From Deltaproteobacteria bacterium (GTDB taxonomy: Bacteria; Myxococcota; Kuafuiibacteriia; Kuafuiibacteriales; Kuafuiibacteriaceae): 64,000 nt of DNA. The notes beneath the pieces are model-generated. The model had not been told where the DNA came from and ran no database searches. It saw only the letters and a program-made list of their open reading frames with translations. This document shows, piece after piece, positions 1 through 8,240 of this stretch. The position numbers and the translations under genes were made by a program. The stretch's first letter is position 1; each line of letters starts with the position of its first letter. Location: NCBI GenBank assembly GCA_016703535.1, contig JADJBV010000001.1:1302001-1366000 (forward strand). Direction: 5' to 3'.

Positions 1-395
1 GCGGTGTCGCCGAAGGCCAGGTGGATGGTCCGTTCGGGTCGGGCCCGCTCCAGCTTGGCCAGGTTGGGCACCAGCCAAGAGAGGCCCAACTCGTAGCGGG
101 TCCCCAAGGTCAGGTCGAAGGGCAGGGCCTCTTCGCTGGCCGTGACCTTGGCCTTGAGTTGAGCCGCGCCCTCCAGCAGCTGCTGGGCCCAAGGACGTAG
201 ACGCCGCCCGGCCTCGGTGAGCGCCACCTTGCGGGTGCTGCGGGCAAAAAGCGCTTGGCCCAGCTCTTCCTCCAGCCGTCGGATCCGCTCGCCGAAGGCC
301 GCGGGTGAAAGGAACACTCGGCCGGCGGCGGCGCGGAAGCTGCGGGCTTCGCAGGCCGCCATAAAACAGCGCAAGGACTCTAGGTCGGTGATCAT
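1..395 (-). CDS. LysR-family transcriptional regulator, N-terminal part
   Basis: Reads leftwards and runs off the left edge, so only about the first 131 residues are present. The N-terminus is a typical LysR winged helix-turn-helix: LESLRCFMAACEARSFRAAA, then AAFGERIRRLEEELGQALFARS, then the wing and linker (LTEAGRRL). The start of the ligand-binding domain follows. The ATG at 393-395 lies inside a perfect palindrome, which suggests autoregulation. The gene is divergent from the lipoprotein/ferritin-like pair at 478-1613, and LysR regulators often control a divergent neighbour. The inducer is unknown. Family call is confident; target is inference. Confidence 0.85.
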   Translation of the reverse strand, partial: MITDLESLRCFMAACEARSFRAAAGRVFLSPAAFGERIRRLEEELGQALFARSTRKVALTEAGRRLRPWAQQLLEGAAQLKAKVTASEEALPFDLTLGTRYELGLSWLVPNLAKLERARPERTIHLAFGDT

Positions 396-409
396 ACGGT
401 GGAACCGTA
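395..409. promoter_or_regulatory. 15-bp palindrome overlapping the LysR start codon
   Basis: TACGGTGGAACCGTA is a perfect inverted repeat (6-bp arms, 3-base centre) between the LysR gene and the divergent lipoprotein gene. It overlaps the first base of the regulator's ATG. Related GTAC-containing sequence recurs at about 406-413 and 451-458. It looks like an operator for the LysR protein itself. No footprint or comparative data are available. Confidence 0.45.
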
Positions 410-477
410 CAATACAGTTCGGATCATTCCGCCACAAGACACAGTGGGGAGACGGTACAAAGAGGGAGGAGGCGTTG

Positions 478-849
478 ATGAACACCAAAAAGATGTCCGC
501 ACTCGAGATCCGAAGAAGGGCGCTGCGTGCCGCCGGGCAGGTGGCCTTGTGGTCCACCTTGGCCTGTGGAGGTGAGGCGGTCACCACCGGGCTCCCCGAC
601 TACGTCGCCCCCTCGGGGCCCAACGACGAACCGGCGACCGAACTGATGGCCGTGGCCTTGCCTCAAGGGGTGGTCGTTCAACAGGTGGAGACCACGACCA
701 TCGCTCGGGTGGTCTGCGACGCCGACGTGCAGGACGAAGAGGCGTGGGAGCGGTACCTGGAGTGTTGCCAGCAGATCGGCTGGGACTGGGACCGTGGTTG
801 TGCGGCCTGGGGCCCGCCGGTGCCGCCCAGCCTGGAGGTGGTCGCGTGA
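478..849 (+). CDS. Small Cys-containing lipoprotein preceding a ferritin-like protein
   Basis: 123 aa. The start is the ATG at 478, preceded by a strong ribosome site (GGGAGGAGG); the frame is open further upstream but lacks a comparable site. The N-terminus has Arg residues (EIRRRALRAAG), a hydrophobic stretch and a lipobox-like LACGG, so it is probably an exported lipoprotein. The C-terminal third is rich in Cys, Trp and Pro: VVCDADV, LECCQQIGWDWDRGC, then AWGPPVPP. No family is recognised. It overlaps the ferritin-like gene by four bases (GTGA), so the two are translationally coupled. It could be a secreted metal-binding protein or a substrate of its partner; both are inference. Confidence 0.7.
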   Translation: MNTKKMSALEIRRRALRAAGQVALWSTLACGGEAVTTGLPDYVAPSGPNDEPATELMAVALPQGVVVQQVETTTIARVVCDADVQDEEAWERYLECCQQIGWDWDRGCAAWGPPVPPSLEVVA

Positions 850-1613
850 TCGCCCTGGACTTGACCCGGGAGGCGGCCCGGGAGGTGTTGCCGCCGGGCG
901 TGTTGCCGTCTTTGGAGCTGGGCCCCTTGGCCTTGGCGTTGGCCACCTGGCGGGGGCGGATGGAGAACGAACACGCTTCGTCGTTGGTGTTCGCCGGGTT
1001 GTTGGGCCAAGCGGTCGAGGCCGGGGCCAGCGCCCGGGACCAGGCGGACCTGGCCCAGATGATCCTGGAGGAACAACACCACGCCCGGCGGTGCGCTGCG
1101 ATGCTCAAGGCCTTGGGTGGGGAGCCGGTGGGGCGCCTGCCGCCGGTGCGGCCTTTGCCGCGGCACGAGGACACCACCCGGCGCCTGGCCTACTTTCGCA
1201 ACCTGTTGTCGGTGTGTTGCCTGAGCGAAACCGTGGCGGTCGCCTTGATCGACGCCGAACGGCTGGCGCTGGAGGGAGCGGTGCCCGGCCAGGTGCTGAA
1301 GGAGATCTTGGCGGACGAGGTTGGCCACGCCCGCTTTGGCTGGCGCACCTTGGAGGCCGCGGGCCTCACCGCCGAGGAGTTGGCCGATCTCGATCGGTAT
1401 CTCCAGACGGCCTTGCCGCACCTGGTGGCCCACGAATTGGCCCACCTCTCGCCGCTGCCGGTGCCCACCGAGGCCTTGGCCGAAGCCGGCGTGTGTGACG
1501 GGGCGTTGGCCCGAGACGTGTTTTGGTCGACGGTCGAAGAGGTGATCGTGCCGTCTTTGAAGAAGTTGGGCCTGTCGGCCAACCGCAACGTCAGCCGACA
1601 CGCTCACGCGTAG
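846..1613 (+). CDS. Ferritin-like di-iron domain protein
   Basis: 255 aa from a GTG overlapping the upstream stop codon. The sequence fits a four-helix ferritin-like fold with paired carboxylate/His ligands: ENEHASS near residue 42, EEQHHARRC near 75-82 (ExxH), SETVAVAL in the third helix, and DEVGHARFGW (ExxH) in the fourth. This is the ligand set of di-iron oxidases and rubrerythrin-like proteins. No signal peptide is seen, so it is probably cytoplasmic, although its coupled neighbour looks exported. The substrate cannot be read from sequence; iron storage, oxidation or modification of a partner are all possible. Confidence 0.75.
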   Translation: MIALDLTREAAREVLPPGVLPSLELGPLALALATWRGRMENEHASSLVFAGLLGQAVEAGASARDQADLAQMILEEQHHARRCAAMLKALGGEPVGRLPPVRPLPRHEDTTRRLAYFRNLLSVCCLSETVAVALIDAERLALEGAVPGQVLKEILADEVGHARFGWRTLEAAGLTAEELADLDRYLQTALPHLVAHELAHLSPLPVPTEALAEAGVCDGALARDVFWSTVEEVIVPSLKKLGLSANRNVSRHAHA

Positions 1614-1614
1614 A

Positions 1615-2031
1615 TCAGGGCGCGGTGTCTTTGGAGACCCGCTGTCCGAAGACCACGTCGGCCGAAGGAGAGGCCGCGTCGCCGGTCTTTTCGGCGGTGA
1701 TCTCGAAGTCGAAGGCGATCTCCGGGGCGGTGGCGTTGATGGCGCCGCTGCGGGCATCCGCGTCGTAGTTGAGCAGGCCGAGCCGCGACCACTGGGCGGT
1801 CTGGTCCTTCCGCTGCCAAGCCACGAACACCGTCGCCTCGGCCTGGACCCGATCGGGCGGGGGCAGGTTGACGATGGCCACCTCGAGGGTGGTCTGCTTT
1901 TGGCCTTCGTTGATCTCGGCCTTGATCACCGCGTCGGCGCCGGCCGCGATCGGCGAAGAGCGCACGTTGTACGTGATGGTGCCGCAGCCGGCGAGGAAGA
2001 GGGCGGTGGCGAGGGCGAGCGGAAGACGCAT
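1615..2031 (-). CDS. Hypothetical lipoprotein
   Basis: 138 aa. The N-terminus is a clear lipoprotein signal (MRLPLALATALFLAGC, lipobox LAGC). The mature part is a short domain of alternating hydrophobic residues (AVIKAEINEGQ, LEVAIVNLPP, EIAFDFEITAEK), consistent with a small beta-sandwich. No family is recognised. It converges with the ferritin-like gene, with a one-base gap, and is followed upstream by the tRNA-Glu gene. Probably membrane-anchored. Confidence 0.7.
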   Translation of the reverse strand: MRLPLALATALFLAGCGTITYNVRSSPIAAGADAVIKAEINEGQKQTTLEVAIVNLPPPDRVQAEATVFVAWQRKDQTAQWSRLGLLNYDADARSGAINATAPEIAFDFEITAEKTGDAASPSADVVFGQRVSKDTAP

Positions 2032-2197
2032 GATTCGTGGACTCCTGGGGGCCGCAGAATGGTCCGGCCCGATGACGTCGGGTGCTTACCGCAACGTGGG
2101 CAAAGACGGCAAGCACTTCGCCGGGTTGCGCGGCGAGAGTCGGCTGTCGGGGCTTCGAGAGATTCCTTCGAGGAGTGGCAAACGAAGGAAAGGAGAT

Positions 2198-2273
2198 TGG
2201 CGTCCCCACGGGGATTTGAACCCCGGTTGCCGGCGTGAAAAGCCAGAGTCCTGGGCCACTAGACGATGGGGAC
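2198..2273 (-). tRNA. tRNA-Glu (anticodon TTC)
   Basis: On the minus strand the 76-base sequence folds as a complete cloverleaf. The acceptor arms are GTCCCCA/TGGGGAC, with discriminator G and an encoded CCA end. The anticodon loop CTTTTCA gives anticodon TTC. The T arm contains GGTTCAAATCC. The encoded CCA and intact stems indicate a functional gene. Confidence 0.95.
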
Positions 2274-2399
2274 GTCGGGGCGGGAACCTGAAGCAATCCG
2301 GCCTGTCTGTCAAGACGAACGACGTGGACCTGCGTTCGCACAACCGTGACGGAACGATGACCAGGGCGGGACGGGAGCGCCCCTAAGCTGAAGTGGTCC

Positions 2400-3590
2400 A
2401 TGGCGATTTCGAGCAAGTACGAGCGCGCTCCCGACGAACGCATCTCCTGGTTGGCTTCGATCCCCTATGTTGGCCTGCACGTCGGCGCCATCGCCGGCCT
2501 ATTCGTGTTCCCCCTCAGCGGGTCGATGGTGGCGCTGGTGGTGGGCCTCTACTACCTGCGGATGTTCGGCATCACCGCCGGTTACCACCGCTACTTCGCC
2601 CATCGGGGCTTCAAGACCAGCCGCTGGTTCCAGTTCGTGTTGGCGTTGATCGGCTCGACCGCCTCCCAAAAGGGCGTGTTGTGGTGGTCGGGGCTGCACC
2701 GCCATCACCACAAGCACTCGGATCAGCCCGAGGACATCCACTCGCCCCAGCGCGGCTTTTGGTGGGCCCACCACCTTTGGATCTTGTGCCCCAAATACGA
2801 CGAGACCCCCAAGAGCCAGCTCAAAGAGTTCGCGGCCTACCCCGAGCTCTTGTGGCTCAACAAATACTGGATCGTCCCGCCCCTCGGCTTGGCGGCGGTG
2901 TTGTTCTTGATCGGTGGTTTGTCGTGGGCCTTCTACGGCGCGGTGGTCTCGACGGTGCTGCTCTACCACGGCACCTTCGTGATCAACTCGTTGACCCACG
3001 TGTTTGGTCGTCGTCGCTACGAGACCACCGACACCTCCAAGAACAGCTTCTTGTTGGCGCTGCTCACCATGGGTGAAGGTTGGCACAACAACCACCACTA
3101 CTATCAGTCGACCGCCAACCAAGGTTTCTTCTGGTGGGAGATCGACCTCAGCTACTACCTGCTCAAGGTCTTGTCGTGGTTGGGGGTGGTCTGGGATCTG
3201 CGCACGCCGCCCCAGTGGGTCCTCGAGGGGAAAAAGCGGGCCTATGGCGACGAACCGTCCTTCGCGTTCCCCGCCGAGTTGATCGATGACATGGCGGCGA
3301 TCAGCGCCCTCAAGTCGGCGGCGACGGGTGAACCGGCCACGCGCCTCGGCGAGTTGGCGTTGAAGGCCGCCGAAACCGCGGCCGAGGTCGCTGAACGGGC
3401 CGCCAAGGCCGCCGAAAGCGCCAAGACCAAGATGCGGGAGAGCGCCGCCGAAGCCGCTGAACGGGCCGCCGCTTTGGCCGCCGAAGCCGCCGAAGCCGCG
3501 GCCACGACCCGGACCACCTGGAGCGAACGGGCCGCCCAAGCCGCCCGGGCCGCCGCCCAGTCCGCCGCCAGAGCCCGAGCCACCTGCTGA
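2400..3590 (+). CDS. Membrane fatty acid desaturase with Ala-rich C-terminal tail
   Basis: 396 aa. Membrane-bound acyl desaturase family, which introduces a double bond (typically delta-9) into fatty acyl chains using a di-iron centre. All three His boxes are visible: HRYFAHR, HRHHHKHSD and HNNHHYY. Hydrophobic segments lie near residues 20-55, 75-90 and 160-195. From about residue 300 the protein continues into a roughly 95-residue Ala/Glu/Lys/Arg tail with repeats of the type AAExAERAAKAAES, predicted to be a long amphipathic helix and not part of the usual desaturase core. The start ATG is clear. It stands alone after the tRNA gene. Confidence 0.9.
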   Translation: MAISSKYERAPDERISWLASIPYVGLHVGAIAGLFVFPLSGSMVALVVGLYYLRMFGITAGYHRYFAHRGFKTSRWFQFVLALIGSTASQKGVLWWSGLHRHHHKHSDQPEDIHSPQRGFWWAHHLWILCPKYDETPKSQLKEFAAYPELLWLNKYWIVPPLGLAAVLFLIGGLSWAFYGAVVSTVLLYHGTFVINSLTHVFGRRRYETTDTSKNSFLLALLTMGEGWHNNHHYYQSTANQGFFWWEIDLSYYLLKVLSWLGVVWDLRTPPQWVLEGKKRAYGDEPSFAFPAELIDDMAAISALKSAATGEPATRLGELALKAAETAAEVAERAAKAAESAKTKMRESAAEAAERAAALAAEAAEAAATTRTTWSERAAQAARAAAQSAARARATC

Positions 3591-3600
3591 CGCCGCGGGA

Positions 3601-4068
3601 CTACTGAGCGCAGCCTTCTTTGGCGGCCGGTGGGCAAAGGCCCGCCGGTTCACCCAAGGTCAACTTCAAGGTCACCGCCTCTTGGGCTTCGGCCCAGTCG
3701 GTGCACGCTTCCAACGCCAACAGCTGGGCAGGGGCGGTGTCGCCGTCGCTGACGCAGGTGCAGTCGCCGGGTTGAGCGGACTCGGGCGGGACACAAGGGC
3801 CAACACACTCCAACCAACCTTGGAGCCAGGCATAAAAGCTGGTGCCGGGCACCAGCGGGGCTTCGATCGGCGCCCGGGCTTCGTCACGCACCGCCAGGTT
3901 CTGGGAGATGACCGGCGTGGCCGCGCTGCAGCTCTGGACGATCAGGCGCAGGCGCTCCAACCCCAAGATTGGCGCGGTGCCTTCGACCTGGGCCACGTCC
4001 AAGGCGACCAGCGGCGGCTCGGATCCGCAGCCCCAAAGCAGCAACAAAGTGGCGAGGCAACGTCTCAT
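3601..4068 (-). CDS. Hypothetical Cys-containing lipoprotein
   Basis: 155 aa. Begins with a lipoprotein signal (MRRCLATLLLLWGCGSEPP, lipobox LWGC). The mature part has paired Cys motifs (LECVGPCVPP, GDCTCVSDGD, LEACTDW, GLCPPAAKEGC), probably forming disulfides. The start is the ATG at 4066-4068, which overlaps the stop of the upstream PEGA-domain gene in an ATGA junction, so the two are translationally coupled. Function unknown; likely an envelope partner of the upstream protein. Confidence 0.75.
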   Translation of the reverse strand: MRRCLATLLLLWGCGSEPPLVALDVAQVEGTAPILGLERLRLIVQSCSAATPVISQNLAVRDEARAPIEAPLVPGTSFYAWLQGWLECVGPCVPPESAQPGDCTCVSDGDTAPAQLLALEACTDWAEAQEAVTLKLTLGEPAGLCPPAAKEGCAQ

Positions 4069-5414
4069 GGCAACCGCACCTCGAAGCGGGTGGAGTTCGG
4101 ATCTCCACCCGAGGTGAGGGCCACGGTCCCGACCGCGGCGCCGACGACCACCACCCCGACGATGGTCCAAAACCACCAGGTCTCGAGGGGTGAAGGTTCG
4201 GGCTCCACCGGCAAGGCCAACTTTTCGCTGGGGAGCAGGCCCTCTTCGGCCGCGGGTTCGTCACCGCTGACGAAGCGGGGCGCTTCCCCAAAACCACCGT
4301 AGAGCACCGCGGCCATGCCCGGGGCCGAACGGGCCGCGCCGTCTTGGGCCAGGTCCCATTCACCGGGCTTGTTCTCCACGAACAACGCGGCGCCCAGGCG
4401 CCTGACGTCTCTGGCCAAGGCCACGTCGTCCAGGTCTTCGGGCAGGGGCAGGCGCACCACCTTGTTGGGCGCGCCGCTTTGGGCGTGGAGGCCCACCAAC
4501 AGAAAGGGCAGGCCTTCGGCGTCGGCTCGGACCGCCGCCACCAACACCTGTTTGGCTTGGGCCAGGCCCGCGATCCGTTGGGCCAAGGTCTGGACCTCGG
4601 CCAGGCCGGCCTTTCGTTCCAAGGCCGTGCGAAGCTCTTGGCGGGCCGCTTCGGAGGGGCCTTCGCGGGAAAGATTGGCCCGGGCTTCACCACCAGGCGG
4701 CACCTGGACGATCGCCAACTTCACGCCGTTCGACCACGACGCGACCACGTAGTGGCGGCCCGGCAAGATCCGAGTGGCGTAGAGGGGCGCCGGCCCCAAG
4801 GTCTGGCCGTCGACCTGGATGGTGCAGCCCGGCGGATCGCAGCTCACCTGAATCCGGCCGACCGCCTCCAGCTCCGACTTGGCCCGATCGTAGAGGGCCA
4901 CGAAGCCTTTTTCGTGGGTTTTGGTGGTGGGCCGGGTTTTGGGCGAAAGGGCCAGCAGGTTCTTCACCGCCGCCCGGGCCGCCGTCTTTTCACCGGCGAG
5001 GAAGAGGGCCTCGGCCTTGGCCAACAAGGCGTCATGGAGCAGCTCGTAGTCGGGGAGGGCGACCAGCCGCGCCTCGAACACCGAAATGGCCTGCTCCAAC
5101 TTCTTGATCGCCGGCCCGTACTGAAAGCGGAGGAGCAGGTCGACGCCTTCGTTCTTGAGCTGGGCCGCCCGGAGGGCCTCGCTGGCCAAGAGGCGTTGAT
5201 CCAGGGCGTTGCCCGCCGAATCGACCACCCGAAACGAGTCGTAGCCGTCCAATTCGTCGAGGAGGAGGCGCTCCAAAAGTTCGGCCCGGGCCGGGGCCAA
5301 GGGGCCCTCCAGCAGCCCGGTGAAGGCCAAACGCCCCGGAGTGGGTTCGGCTCCTGCGGGTCCACTGGCCAAACAGAGCCCCAGGGCCAGGATCAGGGTT
5401 CGCCTCGACCGCAC
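4065..5414 (-). CDS. PEGA-domain envelope protein with C-terminal membrane segment
   Basis: About 449 aa from the GTG at 5412-5414. The frame stays open far upstream only because it runs antisense to the kinase gene. An N-terminal signal sequence (RRTLILALGLCLASGPAGA) is followed by a helical TPR-like region, then a PEGA-type motif (GRIQVSCDPPGCTIQVDGQ). After a further region with LPFLLVGLHA comes a C-terminal transmembrane segment (WFWTIVGVVVVGAAVGTVAL). PEGA domains are surface or periplasmic beta modules of unknown ligand. It is coupled to the downstream lipoprotein and divergent from a PEGA-bearing kinase, so the three may act together; that is inference. Confidence 0.7.
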   Translation of the reverse strand: MRSRRTLILALGLCLASGPAGAEPTPGRLAFTGLLEGPLAPARAELLERLLLDELDGYDSFRVVDSAGNALDQRLLASEALRAAQLKNEGVDLLLRFQYGPAIKKLEQAISVFEARLVALPDYELLHDALLAKAEALFLAGEKTAARAAVKNLLALSPKTRPTTKTHEKGFVALYDRAKSELEAVGRIQVSCDPPGCTIQVDGQTLGPAPLYATRILPGRHYVVASWSNGVKLAIVQVPPGGEARANLSREGPSEAARQELRTALERKAGLAEVQTLAQRIAGLAQAKQVLVAAVRADAEGLPFLLVGLHAQSGAPNKVVRLPLPEDLDDVALARDVRRLGAALFVENKPGEWDLAQDGAARSAPGMAAVLYGGFGEAPRFVSGDEPAAEEGLLPSEKLALPVEPEPSPLETWWFWTIVGVVVVGAAVGTVALTSGGDPNSTRFEVRLP

Positions 5415-5501
5415 CGCGGGGTCGGAGCTTAGGAGACCTTTCCGCCCAGCGCCACGCCTCGTGTTAGGATGCCTGCACCCGAGGCCGGGTAAGTCCGAAT
5501 C

Positions 5502-7751
5502 ATGGCTCAGCCGGTCCTCAACAGCGAGATGGACACCGCGGTCCGGGAGCTCCGCGCCATGGGGTGCGGACGTTCCATCGGCCGTTATACGGTGCTCCGT
5601 CGCCTCGCCTCCGGCGGCATGGCCGAGGTCTACGCCGCCCGCTCTCAGGGGATCTCGGGCTTCGAGAAGAAGGTGGCGATCAAGAAGATCCTGCCGCAAC
5701 ACGCCCACAACGAACGGTTCATCCGAATGTTGGAGGACGAGGCCCGGATCACCGTCGGCCTGACCCACCCGAACATCGCCCAGGTCTACGAGTTCGGCTT
5801 CGACGGCCAAGATTATTTTTTGGTGATGGAGTTCGTGGACGGGCGCCCCCTCAACCGCTTGATGCAGCGGGTGGACGAACGGGGCCTGCCGGTGATCCCG
5901 ATCGATCACGCGACCCAGGTGATGATCGAGGTCGCCAAGGGCCTCGACTACGCGCACAAGCAGAAGGACGCCAACGGCAAGTTCCTGCAGATCGTGCACC
6001 GGGACGTCTCTCCGCAGAACGTGTTGATCACCTACGAAGGTGACGTGAAGTTGATCGACTTCGGCATCGCTCGGGCCGAAGGGCGCAGCCACCAGACCAG
6101 CCACGGCGTCATCAAGGGGAAGTTGCGCTACCTGGCCCCCGAGATCGCCATCGGCGAAGAGCCCGACGCCCGGGCCGACGTCTACTGCTGCGGCATCGTG
6201 CTCTTCGAGATGTTGACCGGCGAGGCGATGTTCGCGCCCAAGACCGATCTGGAGGCGATCGAGTTGGCCTCCGAGGCCCGGGTCAAGTCGCCGCGAGCCC
6301 GCAACCCCAAGGTCCCGAAGGACCTCGACGACATCGTGATGAAGGCGCTGGTGAAGGATCGGGCCCAGCGTTACCAGACCGCCAAAGATCTGGCCTCGGA
6401 CCTCAAACTTTTCCTCAGCCAGACCTACCCGGCCTATCTGGGCGACGAGCTGGGCGCCTTGATGCAGCGGATGTTCGAGTTCGAGATCGGGTCGGAGCGA
6501 AAGCTCGACAACCTGGCCGAACAGGTCGCCTCCGAGACCATCACCGCCGATGAACAAGGGGACGACGCGACCTTGTCGGCCCGGCCTGACTCCTTGATCG
6601 GGCCGCCCTCCTCGGATCAACGCCAATACCGTCGCCTGGTGACTCGCCACGAGATCCAGGCCTCCAACCCCCAGGTCGGCGTGAAGGTCGGGGGCGCCGA
6701 CGGGGGCCAATCGATGTTGGTGGTGCCCGCCGACAGCCCGGGCCCAGGGACCCCGGGTTCGGCGCCGCCGACCACCTTGCCGCCCCTTTCGGCGTTGGAG
6801 GCCCGATCCCCGACTGGGCCGGTGTCGCCCCACGAGCCGACCCGTCGCGCCGAAAATCCGCTCGATCTGCCGGGCACGCCGACCTTGCCGCTCAAGGGCG
6901 AGGGGGCGATCCACGCCCAAGCGGTCGACGAAAACCAGGTGTTGATCCCGCCGGCGCCGCCCCTTGGGGTCCGGCCCCAAACGTTGGTGGCCCTCTCGGC
7001 GTTGTTGCTGCTGGTGGTGGTGGTCGCCTTGGCCTTCGTGATCGCCGGCCGGGACGAAGGGACCGTGGCCGATCCCCAGACCACCTCGGTGCAGATCCCG
7101 GCCATCGACGAAAACGCCCCGGCCACCATGCGCATCGAGACCCGCCCGGTGGTGAAGGTGACGGTCGAGGTCGATGGGCAGATCTTGCTGGTCGAACAGC
7201 CGAGTCCGGTCGAGATCGACGGCCTGAGCCCGACTGAAACCCACCGCTTCATCGTCCGCTCCGAAGGCTATCGAGACGCCTCCTTCGATCGTCACCTGGG
7301 CCCGGCCGAACAGGGCAAAGAGATCTTGGCCCTGGAGGCGGCCACCGGGACCATCGAGCTGCTGGGGCTGCGGGGCGCGGCGGTCCGGGTCAACAAAGGC
7401 GAGGTCCAGGGCAACAAGATCGTGGCCATCCCCCTCGATTCTCTGGTGCAGGTTCGGATCGAACACCCCTTCGCCAAACCTTGGGAGAAGGAAGTATTCA
7501 TCAAGGACATCAACCCGATCGAGGTGGAGGTCCCGGCGCCGCCCCAGCCGCCCAAGGGCACCTTGGTGGTCAACGCCCGGCCCCTCTCCGGGGTCTACGT
7601 CGACGGCGACTACAAGGGCCAAACGCCCCAGACCATCAAGTTGTCGCCGGGCAAACACAAGCTGGTGCTGAAGCACCCGAGCGGCGAAAAGAAGACCTTC
7701 CTGCAAAAGGTCACCCCCGGGAAGACCAAGACCTTCACCCATCGGTGGTGA
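5502..7751 (+). CDS. Receptor-type Ser/Thr protein kinase with PEGA domains
   Basis: 749 aa. The Hanks-type kinase domain spans about residues 27-305: glycine loop LASGGMAEVY, ATP lysine K61 in VAIKK, catalytic loop HRDVSPQN starting near 166, DFG near 186, and LAPE in the activation segment. The loop has Ser where the usual Ser/Thr-kinase Lys (HRDLKPxN) sits. A proline-rich linker follows, then one transmembrane helix near 491-514, then two PEGA-like repeats outside (SGVYVDGDYKGQTPQTIKLSPG in the second, around residues 617-638). Probably senses the envelope and phosphorylates cytoplasmic proteins. A PP2C phosphatase lies at 15004-15783. Confidence 0.9.
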   Translation: MAQPVLNSEMDTAVRELRAMGCGRSIGRYTVLRRLASGGMAEVYAARSQGISGFEKKVAIKKILPQHAHNERFIRMLEDEARITVGLTHPNIAQVYEFGFDGQDYFLVMEFVDGRPLNRLMQRVDERGLPVIPIDHATQVMIEVAKGLDYAHKQKDANGKFLQIVHRDVSPQNVLITYEGDVKLIDFGIARAEGRSHQTSHGVIKGKLRYLAPEIAIGEEPDARADVYCCGIVLFEMLTGEAMFAPKTDLEAIELASEARVKSPRARNPKVPKDLDDIVMKALVKDRAQRYQTAKDLASDLKLFLSQTYPAYLGDELGALMQRMFEFEIGSERKLDNLAEQVASETITADEQGDDATLSARPDSLIGPPSSDQRQYRRLVTRHEIQASNPQVGVKVGGADGGQSMLVVPADSPGPGTPGSAPPTTLPPLSALEARSPTGPVSPHEPTRRAENPLDLPGTPTLPLKGEGAIHAQAVDENQVLIPPAPPLGVRPQTLVALSALLLLVVVVALAFVIAGRDEGTVADPQTTSVQIPAIDENAPATMRIETRPVVKVTVEVDGQILLVEQPSPVEIDGLSPTETHRFIVRSEGYRDASFDRHLGPAEQGKEILALEAATGTIELLGLRGAAVRVNKGEVQGNKIVAIPLDSLVQVRIEHPFAKPWEKEVFIKDINPIEVEVPAPPQPPKGTLVVNARPLSGVYVDGDYKGQTPQTIKLSPGKHKLVLKHPSGEKKTFLQKVTPGKTKTFTHRW

Positions 7752-7805
7752 ACGGCCGGTCGGGGGCTTTACGGTCGGCGCCGGGGTTGGTACCGAAGGA
7801 GTGCG

Positions 7806-8228
7806 ATGAAGAAGTTGAGCTGGGCCGTGTTGCCTTTGGTGATTGGCTGCGGGTTGGGGTGTGGTGACATCGGGTCGGCCCGGCTGGACGTTAGCTTCGA
7901 GGACGGGACCATCGAGAGCCAAACGCGAGCGCTGATGTTGGTGGTCCGGGAAGTTCGGATGCCCAACGTCAACGGCTGCGACAGCTTGTGGTCCAACCAA
8001 CCCAGCTCTTTGGCGGAGAGCCGCAGCGTGGTGGTCTATCCCAACCGCAACGACGTGCTGGCGGCCCCGGTGAAGTTGTCGATGTACCCGAACCTGACCC
8101 TCTTGGTGTACGCCTACCCGACCACCGAGGTGGCCAACTCCCGACCTTTGGCCGGGGGCTGCGTGCAGTCGCAGATCGAAGGCGAAGCCACTCAGACCTT
8201 GGACGTGGTGCTCAAGAAGGCCCCCTGA
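7806..8228 (+). CDS. Hypothetical lipoprotein
   Basis: 140 aa. Signal peptide with lipobox (MKKLSWAVLPLVIGCGLGCG; Cys 15 or 19). The mature part has two Cys (VNGCDSL and AGGCVQ) that could pair, and a pattern of short beta strands. Lies 54 bases downstream of the PEGA kinase on the same strand, so possibly cotranscribed with it. No family recognised. It converges with the DnaJ/TPR gene. Confidence 0.7.
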   Translation: MKKLSWAVLPLVIGCGLGCGDIGSARLDVSFEDGTIESQTRALMLVVREVRMPNVNGCDSLWSNQPSSLAESRSVVVYPNRNDVLAAPVKLSMYPNLTLLVYAYPTTEVANSRPLAGGCVQSQIEGEATQTLDVVLKKAP

Positions 8229-8240
8229 CGGAGCCTTCAC

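Noticed and set aside
744..845. Upstream start for the ferritin-like protein
   Set aside because: Those residues are the out-of-frame copy of the lipoprotein gene; the GTG at 846 with the GTGA overlap is the better start.
5415..8240. Long minus-strand open frame continuing upstream of the PEGA gene
   Set aside because: It runs antisense to the receptor kinase and lipoprotein genes and reads as repetitive Gly/Arg/His-rich text, typical of frames opposite high-GC coding sequence. Only the part from 5414 down has a signal peptide and domains.
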